Source: Falsiroseomonas sp050563535
GTDB lineage: Bacteria; Pseudomonadota; Alphaproteobacteria; Acetobacterales; Acetobacteraceae
DNA: 64,000 nucleotides
Assembly (NCBI RefSeq): GCF_050563535.1
Contig: NZ_JBNXUO010000025.1
Span: 12,301-76,300 of the forward strand
Direction: 5' to 3'
This document shows positions 1 through 9,242 of the stretch, piece after piece. A program made the position numbers and the translations under genes. Numbering within the stretch: position 1 is the first letter of the stretch; the number at the start of each line of letters is the position of its first letter. Under the pieces are notes generated by a model. That model searched no databases. It was given only the letters and a program-made list of their open reading frames with translations, and had not been told where the DNA came from.

Positions 1-450
1 GTCGGACGCGCCGGAACCCTGCGGCAGCGGGCGGAAATCGAGGAAGTCGTTGTTGTAGCCGAACTGGCCCGCCTGCGCGTCCGGCGCCTGCGCCCCGGGG
101 TTCCAGGCTGGCGCCCCGGGCAGCACCGGGTCGCCCCAGCGGATCAGGGTCTGGACCTCGTAGCCCTCCGCCACCGCGTCGCGCTGCGCCATGCCGTGCG
201 ACAACTCCCGGAAGCCGAGGCTGGACGGCCCGCCCTCCGCCGGGACGGCAACCTGCGCAAGCGCCGGCCCGACCTCGGCGAGGAGCCGGTCGGCCAGCGC
301 CGCGGCCCCGACGCCGAGCAGCGCGGCCCGGCGCGACATGCGGCTTCCGACCACCTCGCCGATGGGCATGCGGGGGGCGGGGTTGCTGCCGATGTCCTCG
401 ATCTCGGGGGGGTGGTCGCCGGGGGGCGGGCTTCCGGGCATCGTTGCCAT
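1..450 (-). CDS. PhoX/DUF839-family phosphatase, N-terminal part (runs off window)
   Basis: The first 150 residues are present and the C-terminus lies beyond the left edge. A short polar leader is followed by a twin-arginine-like segment (MSRRAALLG, residue 38 on) and an alanine-rich stretch ending ALAQ, consistent with Tat export. Further on come LIRWGDPVLPGAPAW and QFGYNNDFLDF, which I recognise as the conserved start of PhoX-type (DUF839) proteins, a periplasmic family that includes calcium-dependent alkaline phosphatases. Many DUF839 members have no tested activity, so phosphatase is a family-level call. The start at 450 is the most upstream ATG; ATG 441 and ATG 369 are alternatives. The gene diverges from the M20 operon across 178 bp. 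Confidence 0.75.
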   Translation of the reverse strand, partial: MATMPGSPPPGDHPPEIEDIGSNPAPRMPIGEVVGSRMSRRAALLGVGAAALADRLLAEVGPALAQVAVPAEGGPSSLGFRELSHGMAQRDAVAEGYEVQTLIRWGDPVLPGAPAWNPGAQAPDAQAGQFGYNNDFLDFRPLPQGSGASD

Positions 451-495
451 CCTTGATGTCGCCGCGACGCATAGCGGGGAGAGGCGAAACGCCGA

Positions 496-511
496 TGACA
501 CTTCGGTGTCA
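496..511. promoter_or_regulatory. Perfect 6-bp inverted repeat in a divergent intergenic region
   Basis: TGACAC and GTGTCA flank a TTCG centre in the 178-bp gap between the phoX-like gene and the M20 operon. It could be an operator for a regulator encoded elsewhere or a small stable UUCG-loop hairpin in a 5' leader. No regulator gene lies next to it, so the role is open. Confidence 0.3.
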
Positions 512-628
512 GGGCGATGATCCCGGGCCGCGCCGCCGGCCCCGCCGCACTGGGGGCCGTGATGGCCGGCCCGAACTGGGGTATCGAGGAGGCCCCTTCC
601 CTCCGCCACGGCGACCGAAAGGACAGAG

Positions 629-1798
629 ATGACGCCCGACGACGCCTTCCGGGCCGAGCTGCGCGCCTGGCGCCGCGACTTCCACGCCCATCCCGAATTC
701 GGCTTCGAGGAACACCGCACGGCCCGCCTGGTGGCGGAACGCCTGCGCGCCTTCGGCATCGCGGATGTCGCCGAGGGCGTCGGCGGGACCGGCGTGGTGG
801 CCACCCTGCGGCGGGGCAGCGGCAACCGCTCCGTCGCGCTGCGGGCGGACATGGACGCGCTCCGCATCCCGGAGGCGTCGGACCTTCCCCACCGGTCGCG
901 GACCCATGGCGTGATGCATGCCTGCGGCCATGACGGGCACACCACCATGCTGCTCGGCGCGGCCCGCATCCTGGCCGCCGGGGGCGGCTTCGACGGCACC
1001 GTCCGCTTCGTCTTCCAGCCCGCCGAGGAATGGGGCAGGGGCGCGCTGGCCATGCTGGAAGACGGGTTGCTGGACCGCTTCCCCTTCGATGAGATCTACG
1101 GGCTGCACAACCAGCCCGGCCTGCCGGTCGGCGCCTTCCGCACGCGGGCCGGCGCCGTGATGTCGGCCGAGGACAATTTCGAGGTCGTGCTGCGCGGCCT
1201 CGGCGGGCATGCCTCGCGCCCTCAGCAGGGGCGCGAGGCGCTGGTGGCCGCCTGTGCGCTCGTGCTGAACCTGCAGACGGTCGTCTCCCGCCGCGTGGCG
1301 CCGACCGACACGGCCGTCGTCTCGGTGACCGAGCTGCTGACCGACGGCACGCGCAACGCCCTGCCCGGCACGGCGCGGGTCCTGGGCGATGCCCGCAGCT
1401 TCCGCCCCGAGGTGAGCGCCACCATCGAGGCGGAGCTGCGCCGCATCGCCGCCGGCACCGCGGCCGCCTACGAACTGGCCTGCGACGTCACCTACACGCG
1501 CGAATTCGTGCCCACCATCAACGACCCGGCCGCGGCCGCGGCGGCGCTGGCCGCGGCGCGGACGGTGGTGGGCGAGGCGAACGTCGCCGAGGCGGCGGAG
1601 CCGAACACGGGCTCGGAGGACTTCGCGCGGTTCCTGCAGCACGCGCCGGGCTGCTTCGCCTTCATCGGCAATGGCGAGGCGTCGAAGCCGCTGCACAACC
1701 CCGGATACGACTTCAACGACGACGCGCTGCCCCACGGCATCGACTGGTTCGTCCAGATCGTGCGCGACCGCCTGCCCCTTCGCGAGAGCCAGCCATGA
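629..1798 (+). CDS. M20D-family amidohydrolase (hippurate hydrolase/AbgB-like)
   Basis: A 389-residue cytoplasmic metallohydrolase predicted to cleave N-acyl or aromatic amide bonds of amino acids. Family motifs are in order: RADMDAL near residue 72, HACGHDGHTTMLLGAA near 97 (metal-binding Cys and His), QPAEEWGRGA near 130, GLHNQPGLPVG near 154, GGHASRPQQG near 191 and NTGSEDFARFLQ near 328. Length is usual for the family. The start ATG has AGGACAGAG upstream. Its stop overlaps the next start (ATGA), so the two hydrolases are almost certainly co-translated. The true substrate cannot be told from sequence; amidohydrolases of this group act on hippurate, indole-acetyl-amino acids and N-acyl amino acids. 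Confidence 0.85.
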   Translation: MTPDDAFRAELRAWRRDFHAHPEFGFEEHRTARLVAERLRAFGIADVAEGVGGTGVVATLRRGSGNRSVALRADMDALRIPEASDLPHRSRTHGVMHACGHDGHTTMLLGAARILAAGGGFDGTVRFVFQPAEEWGRGALAMLEDGLLDRFPFDEIYGLHNQPGLPVGAFRTRAGAVMSAEDNFEVVLRGLGGHASRPQQGREALVAACALVLNLQTVVSRRVAPTDTAVVSVTELLTDGTRNALPGTARVLGDARSFRPEVSATIEAELRRIAAGTAAAYELACDVTYTREFVPTINDPAAAAAALAAARTVVGEANVAEAAEPNTGSEDFARFLQHAPGCFAFIGNGEASKPLHNPGYDFNDDALPHGIDWFVQIVRDRLPLRESQP

Positions 1799-3033
1799 CC
1801 GACCCCCGCATCGACGCCGGACGCCTGCTCGGCCGTCTGAAGGCCCTCGGCGACATCGGGCGCGACGGCGACGGCCGGCTGACCCGCCTCGCCGCCTCGG
1901 ATGCCGACGGCGCGGGGCGGGACGCCGTGGCCGGCTGGATGCGGGAAGCGGGGCTGGAGGTGCTGGTGGACCGCATCGGCAACCTGTTCGGCCTGTGGCA
2001 GGCGGGTGCTGAGGACGCGGCGCCGCTGATGCTCGGCTCCCACATCGACACGGTGATCGATGCGGGCATCCACGACGGCTGCTACGGCGTGCTGGGCGGG
2101 CTTGAGGTGGTGCAGGCGCTGCGCGAGGCGGGCGCGAGGCCGGCGCGGCCGATCGCGGTGGCGGCCTTCACCAACGAGGAGGGCGTGCGCTACGCGCCCG
2201 ACATGATGGGCTCGCTGGTGTATGCCGGCGGGCTCGGCGTGGAGGAGGCGCTCGCCACCCGCGGCACCGACGGCACCGTGCTCGGCGAGGAGCTTGCCCG
2301 CATCGGCCATGCCGGTCCGCACGAACCCGGCTTCCTGCGCCCCCATGCCTACCTGGAACTCCACATCGAGCAGGGCCCGGTGCTGGAGCGCGAGGGCGCG
2401 CGGATCGGCGCGGTGGAGAACCTCCAGGGCATCTCCTGGCAGCGCGTGACGATCGGGGGGGAAGCCAACCATGCGGGCACCACGCCGATGTCCATGCGCC
2501 GCGATGCCGGCCATGCGGCCGCGCGGGTGGTGACCTTCCTGCGCGACCGCGTCTCCCGCGGGAATTCGCCGACGGTGGCGACGGTGGGCTGCATGTCCTT
2601 CGAGCCGAACGCGATCAACGTCATCCCCTCCCGCGCGGTCTTCACCGTGGACCTGCGCGACCCGGACGAGGTGCGGCTGCGGGCGGAGGAGGTGGCGCTG
2701 GTGCGCCACCTGGACGAACTGGCGGAGATGGAAGGCGTGACGATCTCCGTCGAGCGCCTGGCGCGCTTCGAGCCGGTGACCTTCGATGCGGGCATCGTGC
2801 GGCTGATCGAGGACGCCGCCCGCCGCCGCGGGCTGCGCTGCCGGCGGATGACCTCGGGCGCCGGGCACGACGCGCAGATGATGGCCCGCCTCTGCCCCGC
2901 CGCGATGATCTTCGTCCCCAGCGCCGGCGGCATCAGCCACAACCCGCGCGAACACACCGAGCCAGCCGACCTGGTGGCGGGCGCGGAGGTGCTGCTGGAG
3001 GTGGTCCGGACGCTCACGCAGGGACCCGGCTGA
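1795..3033 (+). CDS. M20-family Zn-dependent hydrolase (N-carbamoyl-L-amino acid hydrolase/allantoate amidohydrolase type)
   Basis: A 412-residue dinuclear-metal amidase. Visible motifs are LMLGSHIDTVIDAGIHDG (about residue 78), AFTNEEGVRY (about 123), ELHIEQGPVLEREG (about 186), NHAGTTPMSMRRDAGH (about 223), SGAGHDAQMMARL (about 358) and GGISHNPREHTEP (about 380). This is the AllC/HyuC/beta-ureidopropionase pattern, so it probably hydrolyses a carbamoyl or ureido group from an amino acid. ATGA overlap with the preceding M20D gene implies a shared substrate route, such as stepwise stripping of an N-substituted amino acid. No transporter or regulator lies beside it in this window. Confidence 0.85.
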   Translation: MTDPRIDAGRLLGRLKALGDIGRDGDGRLTRLAASDADGAGRDAVAGWMREAGLEVLVDRIGNLFGLWQAGAEDAAPLMLGSHIDTVIDAGIHDGCYGVLGGLEVVQALREAGARPARPIAVAAFTNEEGVRYAPDMMGSLVYAGGLGVEEALATRGTDGTVLGEELARIGHAGPHEPGFLRPHAYLELHIEQGPVLEREGARIGAVENLQGISWQRVTIGGEANHAGTTPMSMRRDAGHAAARVVTFLRDRVSRGNSPTVATVGCMSFEPNAINVIPSRAVFTVDLRDPDEVRLRAEEVALVRHLDELAEMEGVTISVERLARFEPVTFDAGIVRLIEDAARRRGLRCRRMTSGAGHDAQMMARLCPAAMIFVPSAGGISHNPREHTEPADLVAGAEVLLEVVRTLTQGPG

Positions 3034-3061
3034 TCCCGCGGCGGCCCACGGGCGCAGGCCC

Positions 3062-6000
3062 TGCTCGTGCGGGGCGGCAGCGGGGAACACACGCGCGACC
3101 TGATGGCCGCGTGGCGCATGTTCGGCTCATCCCCGCGCATGCGGGGAACACGGCCGACGCCATGGTGATCCGCGCCATGCGGCCGGCTCATCCCCGCGCA
3201 TGCGGGGAACACACGTGGGTGGAGGTCGCGGCCGGCGCGCCGCGCGGCTCATCCCCGCGCATGCGAGGAACACCACGAGATGCAGGCGACCCGCGCCCTG
3301 CAGATCGGCTCATCCCCGCGCATGCGGGGAACACGGCGCGGGAGTGTGGGCGGGGCGGGTGTCGTCCGGCTCATCCCCGCGCATGCGGGGAACACGCCCG
3401 GCCCGGCCGGCAGCGCGGCCAGCAGGGCGGCTCATCCCCGCGCATGCGGGGAACACATGGCGCGCGCGCGCTCGGCCGTCATGCCGTCCGGCTCATCCCC
3501 GCGCATGCGGGGAACACCAGGAAGGCGCCAAGATCGGCACCGCCCTGAACGGCTCATCCCCGCGCATGCGGGGAACACCTGTCGGCCGCCGCCGCGAACC
3601 ACGCCGTCACCGGCTCATCCCCGCGCATGCGGGGAACACGCTCGGCATTGGCAGGTGAATGCTGAATATGACGGCTCATCCCCGCGCATGCGGGGAACAC
3701 GACACCGCGGCGTAGGTCTCCATCAGCGTCGTCGGCTCATCCCCGCGCATGCGGGGAACACGGGCGATGCCGTGGCGCGCGTCCAGTTCGACCCGGCTCA
3801 TCCCCGCGCATGCGGGGAACACAGCAGCAGCATCACGTCGAATCGGTGGCCGACCGGCTCATCCCCGCGCATGCGGGGAACACGAACGACGAGGTCGGGC
3901 TGATGCAGGACCGCCCGGCTCATCCCCGCGCATGCGGGGAACACGCGCGCAGCCAGGCCAGCCGATCGGCGCCGGCCGGCTCATCCCCGCGCATGCGGGG
4001 AACACGCCGCGCGCGGCGATGCCGATATGCGGGACGCCGGCTCATCCCCGCGCATGCGGGGAACACCGTTCCGGGCGCAGGGCGCGTGGGTGCGTTGTCG
4101 GCTCATCCCCGCGCATGCGGGGAACACGAGGCCTGACGCGGCGCGCGCAGCGGCGAGGGCGGCTCATCCCCGCGCATGCGGGGAACACTTCGACCTCGGC
4201 GCCGATCGCCGCGGCGAACGCGGCTCATCCCCGCGCATGCGGGGAACACGGGCGCCGCGCGGTCTGCGTAGCACATTGCTACGGCTCATCCCCGCGCATG
4301 CGGGGAACACATGGCGTATTCCTCCGGGCCGAGCCGCTCCATCGGCTCATCCCCGCGCATGCGGGGAACACAGGTTGCGGCAGGCCTGCCGCCAGTAGGT
4401 TTCCGGCTCATCCCCGCGCATGCGGGGAACACTCGACGGTCAGCCACCGTTCGCGCGGCGGCGCCGGCTCATCCCCGCGCATGCGGGGAACACGCGCAGG
4501 TCGCGCTCGACACCATCCGCGACGCCGGCTCATCCCCGCGCATGCGGGGAACACTCGAGATCCGCGAGGCCGTAGCCGATCGCGGCCGGCTCATCCCCGC
4601 GCATGCGGGGAACACTCCGGCAGCCACCACATGCCGAGCCCGTAGGCCGGCTCATCCCCGCGCATGCGGGGAACACGCCGCCGGCGGCGTAGACCGCCTC
4701 CTTGAGGACGGCTCATCCCCGCGCATGCGGGGAACACCTCCGCAAGCGCCGCCTGCAGCTGCACCGCTGCGGCTCATCCCCGCGCATGCGGGGAACACAT
4801 CATCGGCGGCAACGTGGCCGCGCTCGGCGTCGGCTCATCCCCGCGCATGCGGGGAACACGTATCTGTATTCCTTGGTCGTGCCGTCCGCCAGCGGCTCAT
4901 CCCCGCGCATGCGGGGAACACGCCCGCCCCATCACGGCGAGCAATTCGCGCGCCGGCTCATCCCCGCGCATGCGGGGAACACTGCGGCTGGTTGCACCAC
5001 TGATCTCAGCCGGGCGGCTCATCCCCGCGCATGCGGGGAACACAACGCGGCCTGCCCGGCCTGAACGTGCATGGCCGGCTCATCCCCGCGCATGCGGGGA
5101 ACACGGCGTGTTCGCGGCCGGTGGGCTGACCACCACCGGCTCATCCCCGCGCATGCGGGGAACACCTCGACGCCGGGTGGCGCGGGCCACTGTTCCACGG
5201 CTCATCCCCGCGCATGCGGGGAACACGACGGCACGGTCGCCGAACGGCGGTGGTATCTCGGCTCATCCCCGCGCATGCGGGGAACACGGCGCCGCGAGGT
5301 GGCGGCGCAGGCCCTCGATCGGCTCATCCCCGCGCATGCGGGGAACACCCCCACGCCAGCACTTCACCGAGCGGCACGACCGGCTCATCCCCGCGCATGC
5401 GGGGAACACACGCTGTTGCCGATCAGCCGCGTCACCGTGGCCGGCTCATCCCCGCGCATGCGGGGAACACTGATGAAGCCGCGGAGAAGAAGGCTACGGC
5501 GCCGGCTCATCCCCGCGCATGCGGGGAACACGGGCGAGGCGTAGACCAGCACGTCGGGCGGGTCGGCTCATCCCCGCGCATGCGGGGAACACCCATGCCG
5601 GGACGACGGCCTCCGCGGTGACGCCGGCTCATCCCCGCGCATGCGGGGAACACGCTCACCGCAAGGCGCGTCTGGATCAGGGCTTCGGCTCATCCCCGCG
5701 CATGCGGGGAACACTTCCCGGCCGCCGGGGACACATGGGTCTATGACGGCTCATCCCCGCGCATGCGGGGAACACTGATGACCAGCTTGACCGGGCACCC
5801 GAACTGGCGGCTCATCCCCGCGCATGCGGGGAACACACGGCCGAGCGCGCACGCGCCATCGCGCGCGTCGGCTCATCCCCGCGCATGCGGGGAACACTTG
5901 CCCATATAGTCGTTAGCCTTGGCATGCGCCGGCTCATCCCCGCGCATGCGGGGAACACCAGTGGGCGAGCGTCAGTGGCCCCGTCTCCGCCGGCTCATCC

Positions 6001-8826
6001 CCGCGCATGCGGGGAACACTGGCGGTGAGCTTGTCGGCACGGATGGAAAGCCGGCTCATCCCCGCGCATGCGGGGAACACGACCCCGCGGGGTCGGAACT
6101 GATCGGCGGCGCCGGCTCATCCCCGCGCATGCGGGGAACACACCACTACGAATGACCGCGTGAGCATTAGTTACGGCTCATCCCCGCGCATGCGGGGAAC
6201 ACACGCGGCGGACTTCTGATCCGCCGCGCGTCCACGGCTCATCCCCGCGCATGCGGGGAACACCAGTGGAGCCCGCTCCCCATGTCCACCAACCTCGGCT
6301 CATCCCCGCGCATGCGGGGAACACAACCCCGGCGTCGGCAGCAGGACGGTCGTGGCCGGCTCATCCCCGCGCATGCGGGGAACACCGCTGGTGATGTTGT
6401 CGGGGCTGCCCTCCGCGCGGCTCATCCCCGCGCATGCGGGGAACACCGCCGCAGCCGCGTTCGTGTTGCCGGCCTGCACGGCTCATCCCCGCGCATGCGG
6501 GGAACACTCATCGCCGCGCCCGGCTTCCCAGGACACCGGCGGCTCATCCCCGCGCATGCGGGGAACACCTGACGACGGGGGCGGGCGGGCGTTCATGCTG
6601 CGGCTCATCCCCGCGCATGCGGGGAACACGCCATTGTCGGCGGCCTGCGCCCCACGATCACCGGCTCATCCCCGCGCATGCGGGGAACACTCATGGATGC
6701 GGATGATCTGGCCAGAGAAGTCCGGCTCATCCCCGCGCATGCGGGGAACACATCCTGCTGGCGAACCTGCTGGATGAGCAGGGCGGCTCATCCCCGCGCA
6801 TGCGGGGAACACCGGGATCGTGTCGCGGTCGAATGAGACGCGCGCGGCTCATCCCCGCGCATGCGGGGAACACGAACTCGGCACGCATGCCGAATTCCTA
6901 GGCGTCGGCTCATCCCCGCGCATGCGGGGAACACGGCTGTTGCTCTCCCCCACCCACAGCCGTCGGTGGCTCATCCCCGCGCATGCGGGGAACACGCGTC
7001 ATAGCCGAAGCGCAGCGCCTCCCTCTCCGGCTCATCCCCGCGCATGCGGGGAACACTGCAATCTCGAATGGGTCACCCCACGCCAGCACGGCTCATCCCC
7101 GCGCATGCGGGGAACACTTGGTGATCTGCATCTCGCCCATCCGCGTCACCGGCTCATCCCCGCGCATGCGGGGAACACACATCGGCGGGGCGGGCGAGGC
7201 GCGCGGCTTCCGGCTCATCCCCGCGCATGCGGGGAACACCGGTCCCGCAGCGCGGCGCGCAGCGCGTCGGTCGGCTCATCCCCGCGCATGCGGGGAACAC
7301 ACGCACAGGCGCGGGTTCGGCGCCGTGGCGGTCGGCTCATCCCCGCGCATGCGGGGAACACGTCATGTCCTCGGCCGAGATGCTGTCGCGCTTCGGCTCA
7401 TCCCCGCGCATGCGGGGAACACGCCGCCTCGTCCGCTTCGGGGAAGTCCATGTTCGGCTCATCCCCGCGCATGCGGGGAACACCCTCCGTCCACCGGATG
7501 CACCGCGATGCCCGGCGGCTCATCCCCGCGCATGCGGGGAACACGCTCGCCCACATCTCCACCGGAAGCCACGCCACCGGCTCATCCCCGCGCATGCGGG
7601 GAACACGCAGCCATCTCGTCGAGCGTCAGGCCAGCTGACGGCTCATCCCCGCGCATGCGGGGAACACCCACACGCGCCCGCGCCGCGCCTCGCTGTCCGC
7701 GGCTCATCCCCGCGCATGCGGGGAACACCCCATGCCGGTTGAGCACGGAACCACCGATGACGGCTCATCCCCGCGCATGCGGGGAACACGGTTCCACCAT
7801 CACCTCCCCGCCTGCCGATGCCGGCTCATCCCCGCGCATGCGGGGAACACATCCAACTCCGCATCGCTCAGCCGCGCCAGGTCGGCTCATCCCCGCGCAT
7901 GCGGGGAACACATCGCCGCGATGCTGTCCATCGACGGCGTGGCCGGCTCATCCCCGCGCATGCGGGGAACACCGATGAAGCCGCGGAGAAGAAGGCTACC
8001 GCGCCGGCTCATCCCCGCGCATGCGGGGAACACGTCGGCCGGCGCGCGGGCAGCGCGGCCGCCGCCGGCTCATCCCCGCGCATGCGGGGAACACGCCGAG
8101 GCCGAGGCGGCGGCGCGCGCCGAGGGCGGCTCATCCCCGCGCATGCGGGGAACACCGGGTGAGGAAATCGAGGCCGCTGGTCCAGTCCGGCTCATCCCCG
8201 CGCATGCGGGGAACACCTCGCGGTTGAACGACGATCCGTCCTGCGACGCGGCTCATCCCCGCGCATGCGGGGAACACACCTCCGCAACCGTGCGCTGGAA
8301 GGCGACGCGCGGCTCATCCCCGCGCATGCGGGGAACACGCCGGCGCCCGCGCGCAGATCGGATTCACCGGCGGCTCATCCCCGCGCATGCGGGGAACACG
8401 CGTGCCGCGCGAATTCAAGCTCCACATTCGTCGGCTCATCCCCGCGCATGCGGGGAACACCCGAGCGCGGCGTCGTAGATGCCGACCACCGCCGGCTCAT
8501 CCCCGCGCATGCGGGGAACACCCGGTCACCCCGGAAACCGCCCGCCTGATGCGCGGCTCATCCCCGCGCATGCGGGGAACACAAGTCGGGCCGGTCAAGC
8601 CGGCGCGGCAACGCCGGCTCATCCCCGCGCATGCGGGGAACACTGCGCGCGGTCCCTTGACCGCTTTGCGGTATTCGGCTCATCCCCGCGCATGCGGGGA
8701 ACACGGGTAGAGCGCCGCCTCGGCCTCCGCCGCTCGCGGCTCATCCCCGCGCATGCGGGGAACACTCCTCCGTGGACAGGCCCATTTCCTGGAACAGCGG
8801 CTCATCCCCGCGCATGCGGGGAACAC
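3062..8826 (-). CRISPR. Type I-E CRISPR array: 94 intact 29-nt repeats plus one decayed terminal repeat, 94 spacers
   Basis: In the transcribed (minus) direction the repeat begins GTGTTCCCCGC, has a GCAT loop, and ends GCGGGGATGAGCCG. The CCCCGC/GCGGGG stem and the handle ATGAGCCG are typical of type I-E. The first intact repeat at the leader end is 8798-8826 and the last is 3123-3151. The period is 61 bp. Spacers are 32 nt except two of 33 nt (4860-4892 and 7545-7577). A terminal half-repeat at 3062-3090 keeps only the GTGTTCCCCGC end. Repeat variants are one internal change at 3266 and a terminal change at 6967. The leader end lies next to cas2, so spacers near 8797 are the newest. Open frames on the plus strand through the array are artefacts of the missing stops. 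Confidence 0.99.
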
Positions 8827-8897
8827 TCTTCCTGCAACACACTGATCTACCTGACTGATTCGATTGTCAACGAACCCACCGGCCGGAACGCCCGTTC
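8827..8897 (-). promoter_or_regulatory. CRISPR leader with candidate pre-crRNA promoter
   Basis: Only 71 bp separate the first repeat from the cas2 stop, and they are visibly AT-richer than the surroundings. On the minus strand there is a TTGACA box at 8870-8865 followed after 15 bp by TAGATC (8849-8844), a plausible though short-spaced sigma70-type promoter for the array. An IHF site, used for integration in E. coli I-E systems, was not identifiable with confidence. Confidence 0.6.
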
Positions 8898-9242
8898 TCA
8901 GCCTTCCCCGCGTCCCATGCGGCGGCCCGGCTGGGAAGCTGGGCCAGGGGTGTTCGGCAGGGCGGCTTCGGCGGCGAAGCGCACCAGGCGGAAACCATCG
9001 AGGTCGGCTGGCACGCGCCGGTTCATCCCGCAGGTGTCGAAGTGGAAGCCGGCCTCGGTCGGGGCGGCCCAGGCGATCACCGCGTTGCCGTCCTCGATAT
9101 GGGCGCAGACCTGCCCCCAGATCATCTCCCGCACGCGCCGCCCATAGGCGCCCACATAGACACCGGCCCGCACCTCCAGCAGCCACACCGCCAGCCGGCC
9201 GCGCAGGCGCGGCGGCGCGCCTTCAACCACGATGACCAGCAT
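8898..9242 (-). CDS. cas2: CRISPR-associated endoribonuclease Cas2 (I-E)
   Basis: A 114-residue protein beginning MLVIVVEGAPPRLRGRLAVW, closely matching the E. coli Cas2e start, with VRAGVYVGAYGRRVREMIW, GNAVIAWAAPTEAGF and LNRR-type (MNRRVPADLDGFRLV) segments. Cas2 forms the central dimer of the Cas1-Cas2 integrase that inserts new spacers at the leader end. The ATG at 9242 lies inside the 3' end of cas1 (20-bp overlap), so translation is probably coupled. It is about 20 residues longer than E. coli Cas2, with a Pro/Gly/Arg-rich tail that runs up to the leader. Confidence 0.95.
   Translation of the reverse strand: MLVIVVEGAPPRLRGRLAVWLLEVRAGVYVGAYGRRVREMIWGQVCAHIEDGNAVIAWAAPTEAGFHFDTCGMNRRVPADLDGFRLVRFAAEAALPNTPGPASQPGRRMGRGEG

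Noticed and set aside
3945..4220. 12-nt match between spacer 3945-3976 and the reverse complement of spacer 4189-4220
   Set aside because: The shared CGATCGGCGCCG is itself made of palindromic GC-rich pieces and the flanks differ; likely chance.
6081..6112. 14-bp perfect palindrome GACCCCGCGGGGTC inside a spacer
   Set aside because: Probably just a feature of the foreign target; nothing indicates a role in the array.
3111..8710. Many overlapping plus-strand open frames rich in repeated AHPRACGEH / LIPAHAGNT / SSPRMRGT peptides
   Set aside because: They are translations of the CRISPR repeat in three frames; the repeat lacks stops. No protein is expected.
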